Shown one piece after another: positions 42,432 through 51,484 of a stretch of 64,000 nucleotides of DNA. The position numbers and the translations under genes are program-made. Numbering within the stretch: position 1 is the stretch's first letter; every line of letters begins with the position of its first letter. The notes beneath the pieces are model-generated. The model saw nothing but the letters and a program-made list of their open reading frames with translations. It was not told the origin of the DNA and searched no databases. The stretch spans positions 310,001 to 374,000 of the forward strand of contig CAKSHJ010000001.1 in NCBI GenBank assembly GCA_934457095.1, in the 5' to 3' direction. Origin of the DNA: an uncultured Eubacteriales bacterium. GTDB lineage: Bacteria > Bacillota > Clostridia > Oscillospirales > Acutalibacteraceae.

Positions 42432-42621
42432 TACCCTGCCCGGTTCGCGAACCGTTGCATAAGTAACCCTACACCTATTATTTTGGGAGCCCGGTCTCCG
42501 CTGACAGCTTGCAGACCTCCCGGCTTTTTCGGACGAAGGGAGCAAAAAATCTGTGGGAGGGCACCCACCTGCTATTGAGTAGCAGGTTACTCTTAGCACA
42601 TTACGGCCGGGCGGGCTTTTT
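42432..42621 (+). ncRNA. ssrS: 6S RNA (SsrS-like)
   Basis: A region of about 190 nt without a reading frame is closed by a long terminal helix (CCTGCCCGG at 42435-42443 with CCGGGCGGG at 42607-42615) and followed by a T-run. Inside are a large AT-rich internal region and a GGGAGCCCGG/CCTCCCGGCT arm, then an ACCTGCTA/TAGCAGGT hairpin (42570-42587). A single long helix with a central bubble, of this size, is the 6S RNA plan that mimics an open promoter for RNA polymerase. Family assignment is by pattern. An Rfam search would settle it. Confidence 0.65.
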
Positions 42622-42634
42622 CAAAAAACAACAG

Positions 42635-42667
42635 GACTCTCGGTGCAAACTCGAGAGTCTTTTTTTC
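42635..42667 (+). terminator. Terminator after the 6S-like RNA
   Basis: GACTCTCG pairs with CGAGAGTC over a 9-nt loop, followed by TTTTTTT. Confidence 0.9.
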
Positions 42668-42682
42668 ATTGCTGTGTGCGTA

Positions 42683-42711
42683 TAGACATCCGTACACAAA
42701 TCCGCTATAAT
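42683..42711 (+). promoter_or_regulatory. Promoter of the degV gene
   Basis: TAGACA and TATAAT are separated by 17 bp. Confidence 0.7.
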
Positions 42712-42751
42712 AAAATGCGTAATAAAATCTATCTACGAACGGAGCGTCTCA

Positions 42752-43633
42752 ATGAGTAACTATCTTGTCATGACCGATTCCACCGCCGATTTTACGCCGC
42801 AGCAAATTGAGCAACTCGGCATTGCTGTTATTCCCATGGAATTTTTAATAGAGGAGAAAACCTATCTCAATTACCCCGATGGCCGAGAAATAACCAACGA
42901 ACAATTTTACGCCGCTATGCGCGGCGGTATTATGCCCACCACCACACAAATTACCACCGCACGCTTTATAGAGGCCTTTGAGCCGCATTTAAAACAAGGC
43001 AAGGATTTGCTGTATATTTGTTTTTCGTCTGCACTGAGTGCCACTTATGAGCGTTCTGTAACCGCTGTGGAAGAATTGCGTAAATTATACCCGCAGCACC
43101 AAATCTATACTGTGGATTCCCGCTCGCCCAGCATGGGAGAGGGTCTGCTTGTGATGCAGGCTCTGCATTTGCTGCAAAACGGCGCAAATGTACAGCAGGC
43201 CGCAAAGTGGGTGGAGGATAATCGTAGATATGTTCGTCTTTGGTTCACAGTAAATGATTTAAATCATTTAAAACGCGGCGGCAGAATTTCCTCTGCAGCA
43301 GCGCTCGTAGGTGGTATGCTGGGTATTAAGCCAGTATTACAGGTCAACAACAACGGGGAATTGATTCCCACCGAAAAAATAAGAGGCCGCAAGCAATCCT
43401 TAGATTGCCTTGTCAGCCGCATGGCGGAATCGATTGAGAAGCCGCAGGAGCAAACCGTTTATATTATGCACGGCGATGCCTTAGAGGATGCGCAATATGT
43501 TGCTTCGGCTATCCGGGAGCAAATTCCGGAGGTAAAAGAGGTGCAAATTCAATTTGTAGGACCTATCATCGGCAGTCATACCGGAGACGGCATTATGTGT
43601 GTCATCTACATGGGCAAGGAGCGCCCGATTTAA
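42752..43633 (+). CDS. DegV-family fatty-acid-binding protein
   Basis: The 293-residue protein begins MTDSTADFTPQQIEQL and has the other DegV landmarks: TTTQITTARF, a SALSATYERS segment and GRISSAAALVGGMLGIKPVL. DegV/FakB proteins bind a fatty acid and present it to the kinase FakA. No fakA is nearby. It has its own promoter and terminator. The start follows GGAG. Confidence 0.92.
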   Translation: MSNYLVMTDSTADFTPQQIEQLGIAVIPMEFLIEEKTYLNYPDGREITNEQFYAAMRGGIMPTTTQITTARFIEAFEPHLKQGKDLLYICFSSALSATYERSVTAVEELRKLYPQHQIYTVDSRSPSMGEGLLVMQALHLLQNGANVQQAAKWVEDNRRYVRLWFTVNDLNHLKRGGRISSAAALVGGMLGIKPVLQVNNNGELIPTEKIRGRKQSLDCLVSRMAESIEKPQEQTVYIMHGDALEDAQYVASAIREQIPEVKEVQIQFVGPIIGSHTGDGIMCVIYMGKERPI

Positions 43634-43642
43634 CCCCAAAGT

Positions 43643-43677
43643 AACTGTTCAATGCCATATTGAACAGTTGCCTTTTA
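43643..43677 (+). terminator. Terminator of the degV gene
   Basis: A perfect 11-bp stem AACTGTTCAAT/ATTGAACAGTT with a 5-nt loop and a T-rich tail. Confidence 0.85.
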
Positions 43678-43734
43678 TTTTTACATGCCATAGCGCACTT
43701 TGCATATACTAAAGGCAATGTGCAAGTAATTCCC

Positions 43735-43763
43735 TTTACTTTTTTTCCAAATTATGCTATGCT
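43735..43763 (+). promoter_or_regulatory. Candidate promoter of the ABC importer operon
   Basis: TTTACT and TATGCT are separated by 17 bp, and the leader to the ATG is about 55 bp. Confidence 0.5.
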
Positions 43764-43824
43764 TTTACCAAAACAGTTTCCTGCCGCTAACCAAAATAAT
43801 ATAATACGAAAAGAGGTTACTTTT

Positions 43825-44826
43825 ATGAAAAAGTTATTTGCTTTGGCACTTGCCTTGTTCATTGCCGTGGTATTCACCGGCTGCTCCGCAAATAATGCGC
43901 AAACTCAAAGCGTCGCCAAGGTTGACCTGAATATCATTGCGCTCAAGGGCCCCACCGCCATGGGTATGGTGAAATTTATGAGCGATGCCGAACAAAATAC
44001 CGTAACCGACAACCGTTACCATTTCTCCATTGCGGCCTCGGTGGACGAGGTTACGCCGAAAATTGCACAGGGACAGGTGGATATTGCCGCTGTACCTGCA
44101 AATTTGGCCTCCGTTTTGTACAACAATACCAACGGCGGTATACAAGTTCTGGCAATCAATACGCTTGGCGTACTTTATATGGTGGAGGACGGTAATTCTA
44201 TTACGTCCGTTGAGGATTTGCGCGGTAAAACCATTTATGCAAGCGGCAAAGGCGCTACTCCCGAATACGCTTTAAATTATATTCTAGAACAAAACGGCAT
44301 TGAACCGGAAAAAGATGTAACCATAGAATGGAAAAGCGAGCATACCGAATGCGTAGCGGCGTTGACCGCAAACAAAAACGCCATTGCTATGCTGCCGCAG
44401 CCCTTTGTAACAACGGCACAAACTAAGAATGAAAATTTGCGCATTGCGCTTGACTTGAACCGCGAATGGGAAAAATTGCAGGAAAACAGTACGCAGCCCT
44501 CTGCCCTGCTGACCGGCGTTGTGATTGCTAGAAAAACCTTTGCAGAGGAAAATCCACAGGCGGTCAAGGCATTTTTGGCGCATTACCAGGATTCGGTTAT
44601 ATTTGTAAATGAAAATACCGAACAAGCGGCTATTCTGGTGGAGCAATATGACATTGTTCCGCAGGCCGTTGCGCAAAAGGCGCTTCCCGCGTGCAATATT
44701 ACGCTGATTACCGGCACAGAAATGAAGCAAAAGCTTTCGGGATATTTGGCGGTATTGAATGGGCAGAACCCCAAAGCCATAGGCGGTACTCTGCCTGCAG
44801 ACGACTTCTATTACCATGCGGAATAA
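43825..44826 (+). CDS. ABC transporter solute-binding lipoprotein, SsuA/NMT1-like
   Basis: The 333-residue lipoprotein has signal and lipobox FTGC at about residues 16-19. The fold is a type II binding protein of the NMT1/SsuA/TauA kind: LNIIALKGPTAMGMVKF at the start, a hinge text ITSVEDLRGKTIYASGKGA, and a helical C-terminus. Known members bind aliphatic sulfonates, thiamine precursors or riboflavin, and the ligand here cannot be read. The ATG at 43825 follows AAGAGG. The long frame upstream crosses the promoter and is not used. The permease gene overlaps its end by 11 bp. Confidence 0.87.
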   Translation: MKKLFALALALFIAVVFTGCSANNAQTQSVAKVDLNIIALKGPTAMGMVKFMSDAEQNTVTDNRYHFSIAASVDEVTPKIAQGQVDIAAVPANLASVLYNNTNGGIQVLAINTLGVLYMVEDGNSITSVEDLRGKTIYASGKGATPEYALNYILEQNGIEPEKDVTIEWKSEHTECVAALTANKNAIAMLPQPFVTTAQTKNENLRIALDLNREWEKLQENSTQPSALLTGVVIARKTFAEENPQAVKAFLAHYQDSVIFVNENTEQAAILVEQYDIVPQAVAQKALPACNITLITGTEMKQKLSGYLAVLNGQNPKAIGGTLPADDFYYHAE

Positions 44827-45580
44827 CAAAAATAAACCTCACACCAAATTGAAGCTGTGGGCAATTGCAGCATGGCTTCTCATTTGGCAAATCTGCGCCA
44901 TGGCAATTGGACAGGACCTGCTGTTAGTCTCGCCTGTTACGGCGATTTGGCGGTTGTTTACTCTTGCTTGCACAGGCTCTTTTTGGCTTTCTGTTACCTT
45001 TTCGGTAATGCGTATTTTAGGCGGTTTTTTTGCCGCTTGTATAGCCGGTATTTTACTTGCTGCGCTCTCTGCCAAATACAAATATGTTGCACAATTTTTA
45101 GCGCCGTTGATGGTAACGGTAAAGGCTGTTCCCGTGGCCTCCTTTGTCATTTTAATTCTAATCTGGGTTTCCTCGAAAAACCTATCTGTTCTAATTTCCT
45201 TTTTTATGGTATTGCCCATTATTTATACCAATACGAGAAATGGTATTGCCCATTGTAACAAGCAACTATTGGAAATGGCGCAGGTATTCAGAGTGTCTCC
45301 GCTGCGCAAAATACGCTACATTTATGTTTCTGAGTTGCTACCGTTTTTTCAGGCGGCATGCAGTATTTCGCTGGGGCTTTGTTGGAAGGCCGGCGTTGCG
45401 GCAGAGGTCATCGGTATTCCGAAAAACTCGATTGGTCAGCATTTATATAATGCAAAAATTTATTTAAATACCGCCGATTTATTCGCTTGGACTATCGTAA
45501 TCATCGTCATCAGCCTTGTATTTGAAAAGCTGTTTCTCCGATTGCTGAACAAGGGTATAAAACGACTGGAAAGGATTTGA
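44816..45580 (+). CDS. ABC transporter permease, SsuC-like
   Basis: The 254-residue BPD-type permease has six membrane segments and the EAA-loop region GIAHCNKQLLEMAQVFRVS followed by KIRYIYVSELLPFF. The start overlaps the binding-protein gene by 11 bp and the ATPase gene follows after 1 bp, so the three form one importer. Confidence 0.88.
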   Translation: MRNNKNKPHTKLKLWAIAAWLLIWQICAMAIGQDLLLVSPVTAIWRLFTLACTGSFWLSVTFSVMRILGGFFAACIAGILLAALSAKYKYVAQFLAPLMVTVKAVPVASFVILILIWVSSKNLSVLISFFMVLPIIYTNTRNGIAHCNKQLLEMAQVFRVSPLRKIRYIYVSELLPFFQAACSISLGLCWKAGVAAEVIGIPKNSIGQHLYNAKIYLNTADLFAWTIVIIVISLVFEKLFLRLLNKGIKRLERI

Positions 45581-45581
45581 T

Positions 45582-46157
45582 ATGGAAATCAACATCAACG
45601 AGCTGTGTAAAACCTTTGGCTCGCATACAATATTTGACCGATTTTGTGCAAAAATTCCCATTGGAGAAGTAACTTGGCTTACAGCGCCCTCCGGCAGCGG
45701 AAAAACTACGTTTTTACGCATTTTAATGGGCTTAGAATCGGCAGATAGCGGTGAAATTATCGGCATACAGCAGTTAAAGCAAAGCGTCGTATTTCAAGAG
45801 GACCGCCTATGCGAAAATTTAAGCGCGGCAACCAATATTAAGCTACCCAATCCGCACCTGCAAAATGAAACCATTTTAGAGGCATTGCAGCAGGTGGGTT
45901 TGTTCGAATATGCACATTGTCCGATTTCAGAATTCTCCGGCGGTATGAAGCGTCGAGTCGCTATTCTGCGGGCATTGCTTGCAGAATATGATATTTTATT
46001 TTTAGACGAACCCTTTAAGGGACTGGATGCGCAAACAAAAGCAACCGTCATTGCACAGGTAAATCAGCGCAGTTTTGGAAAAACCGTGGTTCTGGTCACC
46101 CACGACCAAATCGAAGCCGATGCATTGAAAATTTCCCACACCATTGCTCTCCCATGA
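45582..46157 (+). CDS. ABC transporter ATPase, SsuB-like (short)
   Basis: The 191-residue ATPase has Walker A APSGSGKTTF, Q-loop VVFQEDRL, signature FSGGMKRRVAILRALL, Walker B ILFLDEPFKGLD and switch His LVTHD. It lacks about 50 C-terminal residues present in most SsuB/TauB proteins, but all catalytic motifs are intact, so it should work. A terminator follows directly. Confidence 0.9.
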   Translation: MEININELCKTFGSHTIFDRFCAKIPIGEVTWLTAPSGSGKTTFLRILMGLESADSGEIIGIQQLKQSVVFQEDRLCENLSAATNIKLPNPHLQNETILEALQQVGLFEYAHCPISEFSGGMKRRVAILRALLAEYDILFLDEPFKGLDAQTKATVIAQVNQRSFGKTVVLVTHDQIEADALKISHTIALP

Positions 46158-46163
46158 TAAAAA

Positions 46164-46192
46164 GCATTCGCCAAACAGCGAATGCCTTTTTT
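46164..46192. terminator. Bidirectional terminator between ABC operon and ruvX
   Basis: GCATTCGC pairs with GCGAATGC over a 6-nt loop. A's flank it on the left and T's on the right. Confidence 0.9.
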
Positions 46193-46203
46193 ATGTCCAA
46201 ATA

Positions 46204-46629
46204 TTATATTTCACGCCGGTTTTTGCGGAAATGCAAATAGTCCTGCAAAATAACGGTTGCCGCTACGGCATCCACCACCGCTTTGCGCTTCTTCCCGCGG
46301 GTATCGGTCACATTCAAATAGCTATGCGCCGTCACAGTCGTACCGCGCTCGTCATACAACGCCACAGCAAGCCCTGTATGTATCTGTAATTTTTCTGCAA
46401 ATGCGCGACACCGTTTTGCACTTTCTCCTTCACTGCCGTCCATATTTTTGGGCAAACCCACCACCAATTGCTTTGGTTGCTGCTCCACAATCAACTGTCC
46501 TAATTTCTCTAATAAGCGCTCTTCATTATGCTCGTGAATCACCGCAACCGGAGAGGCCAACAGCTCATTTTCGTCGCAAATTGCAATGCCGGTGCGCACC
46601 TTACCCAAATCTACCGCCATAATTTTCAT
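46204..46629 (-). CDS. ruvX: Putative Holliday junction resolvase YqgF/RuvX
   Basis: The 141-residue RNase H-fold protein begins MKIMAVDLGKVRTGIA (catalytic Asp), with VVGLPKNMDGSEG, YDERGTTVTA and a C-terminal DAVAATVIL. Members act in pre-16S rRNA processing or Holliday junction resolution. ATG 46629 follows GAGGAG and overlaps the upstream phosphatase stop by 4 bp. It is the last gene of the pyr operon, an unusual partner for it. Confidence 0.93.
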   Translation of the reverse strand: MKIMAVDLGKVRTGIAICDENELLASPVAVIHEHNEERLLEKLGQLIVEQQPKQLVVGLPKNMDGSEGESAKRCRAFAEKLQIHTGLAVALYDERGTTVTAHSYLNVTDTRGKKRKAVVDAVAATVILQDYLHFRKNRREI

Positions 46630-47321
46630 TTCAACATCTCCTCGTCCCATTCCGTTTTGGAACGGTGTTCAGGTCTCCACCACCCCTGCTTTGCTAAGGT
46701 GGAGGTCTCCTGCGTTAAATGCGAGGCGTCATTTGCCAAAACTACCGTAGGATTGAGCGCCTTATCAAATTCAATCAAGCTCACAGCGGTATTGTCGCAC
46801 CAGTCCACATCGTTGATTTCCTCAATGGGTTTGCCCATTGCCCAGCATAAAAAATTGCGAATAGCGCAGCCGTGAGAAGTAATGCATATTGTTTTTTCCA
46901 AATTCCCCTTCACTATTTCCAATACGGCACGCTGCATACGGGCATATACATGCCGCATAGGCTCGCCGTTTTTAGGCGTAAAATCCTGCGGTCTTGTATT
47001 CCAGAGCAGGGCTTCCTGCGGGTATAATTCCGGTAACTCCCGAAACGAACGTCCCTCCCAATCTCCACCGTTAATTTCAATCAAATCCTCATGCATTTGC
47101 ACCGGCAAATTGCGAAAGCTGTTTACCGCCTGCGCCGTTTGATAGGCACGCTTTAACGGACTGGAATAAATGGCGTCTATTTGCATATTGCGGCAGCGCA
47201 AACGAAGCAAATCCAACTGCACCCTGCCGTTTGGACTAATCTCGGAATCGGTGTGCCCTTGAAATATGCGCCTGATATTTCCCTCCGCCTCGCCATGGCG
47301 AATCAAAATTACACGGGTCAT
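46626..47321 (-). CDS. Histidine phosphatase (phosphoglycerate mutase-like)
   Basis: The 231-residue protein has the RHGE motif (ILIRHGEAEGN, catalytic His) and the second His in CITSHGCAIRNFL. Such proteins range from cofactor-dependent mutases to broad phosphatases (CobC, PhoE-like). The long C-terminal tail (DASHLTQETSTLAKQG onwards) is not a feature I recognise. Start and stop overlap pyrD and ruvX by 4 bp each, so it is translated with pyrimidine genes. A role in dephosphorylating a pyrimidine intermediate is conceivable but unsupported. Confidence 0.88.
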   Translation of the reverse strand: MTRVILIRHGEAEGNIRRIFQGHTDSEISPNGRVQLDLLRLRCRNMQIDAIYSSPLKRAYQTAQAVNSFRNLPVQMHEDLIEINGGDWEGRSFRELPELYPQEALLWNTRPQDFTPKNGEPMRHVYARMQRAVLEIVKGNLEKTICITSHGCAIRNFLCWAMGKPIEEINDVDWCDNTAVSLIEFDKALNPTVVLANDASHLTQETSTLAKQGWWRPEHRSKTEWDEEMLK

Positions 47322-48241
47322 GTGCGACCCTCCCAAGGATGCATTTTTCCGGTTAATTCCGTAACTGAGGCAATGCCGGTTTCGTCCAAATAACGGTTTA
47401 AGCCCTCTGTAATTTCAACAGGCGCATACGGATTTGCAAAAAATACCGTGCCAAGCTGCAAAGCAGAGGCCCCTGCCAGCATCAATTCCACGGCATCTTG
47501 CCAGCAGGAAATGCCGCCCATACCCACAATGGGAATCTTGACCCGATTGTACGCCTGCCAAACCATGCGTACGGCAACCGGCAACAACGCCGGTCCGGAA
47601 ACACCTCCGGTATTGTTGCGAATAATCGGGCGGCGCGTATGAATGTCTATGCGCATACCCGTCAGCGTGTTAATCATGGAAATAACGTCTGCACCGCCGG
47701 CCTCGGCGGCAGCTGCAATATCACCGATGTCCGCTACATTTGGCGAAAGCTTTACCATAAGCGGTTTTTTACAATATTTGCGCACCGCTGCGGTAATTTG
47801 CTCCACGCCCGTGCAGGAGGTTCCGAATTGTACACCACCCTGCTTTACATTCGGACAGGAAATATTCATCTCCAACATATCAACCTCGGTGGCAGACAAT
47901 TTCTCTGCCATAGCGCAGTATTCCTCGGGCGTATTGCCGGCAATATTGGCAATGACCACCGTATTCTGCGCCTTGAGCCAAGGCAGGTCATGGGTAATAA
48001 AATGGTCCACACCCGGGTTTTGCAATCCAATCGCATTGAGCATACAGCCTGGCGCTTCTGCAATTCTCGGCGGCGGGTTTCCGGGGCGTTCGGTTAGCGT
48101 AATGCCCTTGCTGGAAACGCCTCCCAATACCGACAGCGGGTAAAGTTCGCTGTATTCCCGACCAAATCCAAATGTGCCCGAAGCTGCTATCAATGGGTTG
48201 GAAAAATGTACTCCCGCAACCGTTACCTGTAAATCGGCCAT
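47318..48241 (-). CDS. pyrD: Dihydroorotate dehydrogenase B, catalytic subunit
   Basis: The 307-residue FMN barrel has SNPLIAASGTFGFG, the active-site cysteine in NISCPNVKQGG and the phosphate/FMN loop MGGISCWQDAVELMLAGA. This NAD-dependent class works with PyrK, encoded 26 bp upstream. The start is ATG 48241 after AGGTGG. Confidence 0.95.
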   Translation of the reverse strand: MADLQVTVAGVHFSNPLIAASGTFGFGREYSELYPLSVLGGVSSKGITLTERPGNPPPRIAEAPGCMLNAIGLQNPGVDHFITHDLPWLKAQNTVVIANIAGNTPEEYCAMAEKLSATEVDMLEMNISCPNVKQGGVQFGTSCTGVEQITAAVRKYCKKPLMVKLSPNVADIGDIAAAAEAGGADVISMINTLTGMRIDIHTRRPIIRNNTGGVSGPALLPVAVRMVWQAYNRVKIPIVGMGGISCWQDAVELMLAGASALQLGTVFFANPYAPVEITEGLNRYLDETGIASVTELTGKMHPWEGRT

Positions 48242-48267
48242 AGTCAAACCACCTTTTCTGTTCGTTA

Positions 48268-49026
48268 TTAAAATACCAGCTTTTTATAGTCAAAAACCGG
48301 GCCGTCCTTGCATACATGACTGTAAGTTTCACCGTTTTGGCGCTTAGTTTTGCAGGCACAGCCAAGGCATGCGCCTACACCGCATGCCATACGCTCCTCC
48401 AAAGAAACCTGCAATGGAACGCCGTTTTTTTGAGCAATGCCCGCCAAGGCCTTTAGCATAGGCAGCGGGCCGCAAGCAAACATTTCCTCAAACGCGAGTC
48501 CGTCGAAGCAATCCGTCACCAAACCGTGATGTCCATAGCTGCCATCATCGGTTACCACCATCACCTTGCAGCCGATTTTTTGAAAGTCCTGCTCTAAAAT
48601 CACGAATTCTCGGCTACGAAAACCGAGTACTACGGTAGCATTTTGCGCATATTGTTTTGCAAGGTACAGTAGCGGCGGTACCCCAATGCCGCCTCCTACA
48701 AGTAACACCTGTTTGTCGGTGTCGCCAATTTCATAACCGTGACCCAACGGCGCTAATAAATTCATGCTGTCGCCCACCTGCAATTTTGAGAGAATTTCCG
48801 TACCCTCCCCGCGAATTTGAAACACCATCCGCAGGGTATCGCGCTGCTTATCGACATCACACACCGAGATAGGACGGCGCAACGTTTTGCCCGGCACTTG
48901 AATGTGTACAAATTGCCCCGGCTGCGCTGCTTTGGCAAGCTCGCCTGCATCCAGTGTAAAATCATAGGTATCCGTTGCAATTTTGCAACGGTTTAAAATT
49001 TTACAGGTTTTTACATCAAATTTCAT
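48268..49026 (-). CDS. pyrK: Dihydroorotate dehydrogenase B, electron-transfer subunit
   Basis: The 252-residue FAD and [2Fe-2S] protein has the FAD motif RRPISVCD, an NAD(P)-binding half with LLVGGGIGVPPLLYLAKQ, and the cluster ligands in CGVGACLGCAC and SHVCKDGPVF. It passes electrons from PyrD to NAD+. It precedes pyrD, as is usual. Confidence 0.96.
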   Translation of the reverse strand: MKFDVKTCKILNRCKIATDTYDFTLDAGELAKAAQPGQFVHIQVPGKTLRRPISVCDVDKQRDTLRMVFQIRGEGTEILSKLQVGDSMNLLAPLGHGYEIGDTDKQVLLVGGGIGVPPLLYLAKQYAQNATVVLGFRSREFVILEQDFQKIGCKVMVVTDDGSYGHHGLVTDCFDGLAFEEMFACGPLPMLKALAGIAQKNGVPLQVSLEERMACGVGACLGCACKTKRQNGETYSHVCKDGPVFDYKKLVF

Positions 49027-49049
49027 AGCGTCCTCCCATTTTTACAAGC

Positions 49050-49979
49050 TTAACCAATGCTCCCAATACGCTTACGTAAATCGTCCCGCATACGCACAGC
49101 CTCTTCCGCCGCGGCCTTTGCATAATCCTGTTCGTCAAAACCGTGCTTTTGCCATGCGCACATAATGCCTCGCGAGGAATTGATAACCGCGCCCAAACCC
49201 CTTTCGTCAAAGCCATGGATTACATCATCCGCACCGCCTCCCTGCGCGCCATAGCCCGGCACCAAAAAAAAGGTTTGCGGTAAATTTCGGCGCAACTCCT
49301 TTAACTGTTCGGGGTAAGTTGCGCCCACTACGGCTCCTACCGCGCTGTAACCGTATTTTCCCATATGCGCCTTACCCCACGACTGACACATCTGCCCTAC
49401 AGTCATATAGAGCGTTTTCTTTGCCTCAGTCAGGGTATCCTGCAATTCTCCTGAGGAAGGATTCGAGGTTTTGACCAGCACGAAAATCCCCTTATCCTCT
49501 TGCTTGCAAATATCCAAAAGCGGCAAAATACCGTCCGAACCCAAATAGGCGTTTACCGTTAAGGCGTCACCCGCAAACGGTACTATTTGTTCCCCCTCTA
49601 TATCCACCTGCCCCAAGTGAGCAACCGCATACGCCTGCATAGTCGTACCAATGTCATTGCGTTTGCCATCTGTTATCACAAACATGCCCTTTTCCCGTGC
49701 ATATTCCATGGTATCGTGCAGTGCGCGCATACCCTGCCAGCCATACATTTCGTAATAGGCGCACTGCGGCTTTATTGCCGGCACAATAGTATGCAATGCG
49801 TCAATCAAACCCTTATTAAACGCAAATAATACTGCTGCCGCACCCTCTAAGGTTTTACCGTGCTTTGCAAAGCATTCCTGTTTTATATACGCCGGAATAT
49901 AGCTTAATTGGGGGTCTAAACCCGCAACGGTGGGGTTTTGTTTTTCTATTATATTGGCAATCAAACGGTCCATAGACAT
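49050..49979 (-). CDS. pyrF: Orotidine-5'-phosphate decarboxylase (type 2)
   Basis: The 309-residue enzyme has the catalytic Asp-Lys-Asp text TDGKRNDIGTT and belongs to the longer subfamily 2 (also seen in actinobacteria and clostridia), which begins with IEKQNPTVAGLDP. It makes UMP. A 150-bp gap separates it from pyrC and contains a weak internal promoter (TTTTCA, 17 bp, TATAAT at 50019-50047 on the minus strand). Confidence 0.95.
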   Translation of the reverse strand: MSMDRLIANIIEKQNPTVAGLDPQLSYIPAYIKQECFAKHGKTLEGAAAVLFAFNKGLIDALHTIVPAIKPQCAYYEMYGWQGMRALHDTMEYAREKGMFVITDGKRNDIGTTMQAYAVAHLGQVDIEGEQIVPFAGDALTVNAYLGSDGILPLLDICKQEDKGIFVLVKTSNPSSGELQDTLTEAKKTLYMTVGQMCQSWGKAHMGKYGYSAVGAVVGATYPEQLKELRRNLPQTFFLVPGYGAQGGGADDVIHGFDERGLGAVINSSRGIMCAWQKHGFDEQDYAKAAAEEAVRMRDDLRKRIGSIG

Positions 49980-50131
49980 ATAGATCCCTCCGCATAAATG
50001 GTATTCGCTTTTTTAAATATTATAGCAAAATTTGCAATGTTTGAAAAGGCTTTGCAAGCAAAGTGACTTTTTTATGCAAAAAACAGCATTTGAAAAGCGC
50101 GAAAAATACACACGCCGTCAAATACCGTTGT

Positions 50132-51415
50132 TCATGCCAATTCATTCCATACAATTCTACCGCCGCATACGGTAAATTTCACCTTGCCGGTTAATTTTTT
50201 GTTTTTAAACACGCAATTTTTACTCTTTCCGTGCAATTTTTCCGTATCTACTATCCATTCCTCGGCCGGGTCAATTAAAATCAGGTCGGCGGAACTGCCC
50301 GGTTGCAACGTACCTGCTGGTATTCCGAGTAGCTTTGCCGGCACGACCGACATTTTTGCAAGTAGCTGCAAAAGCGTGCAATGACCGGGTTGAACCAAGG
50401 CGGTAATAGCTGTGGCCAAAGAGGTCTCCATGCCGATAACCCCGTTGGGCGCCGTCTCAAAATCCGCCTTTTCCTGCGGCGTATGCGGCGCATGGTCGGT
50501 TGCAATGGCATCTAAGGTGCCGTCCTTTAAGGCTTCTATCACCGCCAAACGGTCTGCCTCTGTGCGCAGCGGTGGGTTCATACGATAATCAGCGTCGCGT
50601 TTTAAAAGCTCCTGCTCGGTCAGCATAAAGTAATGCGGCGCGGTTTCCGCCGTAACCTTTACGCCCCTTGCTTTTGCATCGCGAATCAACGCAAGAGAGG
50701 TAGCTGTGCTCACATGGCAAATATGAACCGGTACATCATATGCTGCCGCCAAGGCAATATCTCTTGCCGTACCGCAATCCTCCGCCGCAGTCGGAATACC
50801 TCTCACGCCCAGCATTTTGGCAATTTCTCCGTCGTGCATAATACCGCCCTTTGCAAGATATAAATCCTCACAGTGAGAAACCACCCGCATACCCAGCTTT
50901 GGTGCAATTTGCATTGCCTGCGCCATCATTGCGGTATTCAGTACCGGTCTGCCGTCGTCACTCAATGCAATTGCACCGGCTCTGTGTAACGCCTCAAAAT
51001 CACACAGTTCCTCACTTTTGAGCCCCTTTGTAATAGCCGCCGCCACATATACATGCGCAGAAGCAGTCTTAGCTTTTTCCAAAATATAACGCACAGTTTC
51101 CGCCGAATCCGCAGCAGGAACGGTGTTGGGCATAGCAAGTACGCTGGTCACACCGCCGGCCGCCGCCGCCTTGCAGCCGCTTAAAATATCCTCCTTCTCG
51201 GTCTGACCAGGCTCACGCAAATGCACATGCATATCCACCAAACCGGGAGCAGCCACTAAATCGCTTGCATCTATGGTAACTTCGGTTTCAAAATTCAAAT
51301 CCGTACCAACCGCCGCAATCACGCCGTCTTTTAAAAAAATGTCACCCTTACAGTCGGTATTCGTTGCCGGGTCGCATATCTGCGCATTTTTGATTAAAAT
51401 TCGTACCAAATGCAC
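50132..51415 (-). CDS. pyrC: Dihydroorotase
   Basis: The 427-residue amidohydrolase has the metal motif VDMHVHLREPGQTEKED and the catalytic ATDHAPHT segment. It is the class I (multifunctional-type) dihydroorotase common in Firmicutes. The start appears to be GTG 51415, 4-5 bp after AAAGGAGG, with an in-frame TTG two codons later as alternative. It is the first gene of pyrC-F-K-D-phosphatase-ruvX. pyrB, pyrE, pyrR and carAB are not in the window. Confidence 0.95.
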   Translation of the reverse strand: MHLVRILIKNAQICDPATNTDCKGDIFLKDGVIAAVGTDLNFETEVTIDASDLVAAPGLVDMHVHLREPGQTEKEDILSGCKAAAAGGVTSVLAMPNTVPAADSAETVRYILEKAKTASAHVYVAAAITKGLKSEELCDFEALHRAGAIALSDDGRPVLNTAMMAQAMQIAPKLGMRVVSHCEDLYLAKGGIMHDGEIAKMLGVRGIPTAAEDCGTARDIALAAAYDVPVHICHVSTATSLALIRDAKARGVKVTAETAPHYFMLTEQELLKRDADYRMNPPLRTEADRLAVIEALKDGTLDAIATDHAPHTPQEKADFETAPNGVIGMETSLATAITALVQPGHCTLLQLLAKMSVVPAKLLGIPAGTLQPGSSADLILIDPAEEWIVDTEKLHGKSKNCVFKNKKLTGKVKFTVCGGRIVWNELA

Positions 51416-51445
51416 CCTGCCTCCTTTCGCAGGTTATTTTCTTTT

Positions 51446-51474
51446 AGTATATCATAAAACAGACCGTCATGCAA
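51446..51474 (-). promoter_or_regulatory. Promoter of the pyr operon
   Basis: Minus-strand TTGCAT and TATACT are separated by 17 bp. The leader to pyrC is only about 25 nt, so there is no room for a PyrR attenuator. Confidence 0.75.
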
Positions 51475-51484
51475 TTTTTACACT

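Noticed and set aside
49980..50131. Attenuator between pyrC and pyrF
   Set aside because: The gap has an AT-rich -10-like box, but no terminator hairpin or PyrR-type anti-antiterminator is visible.
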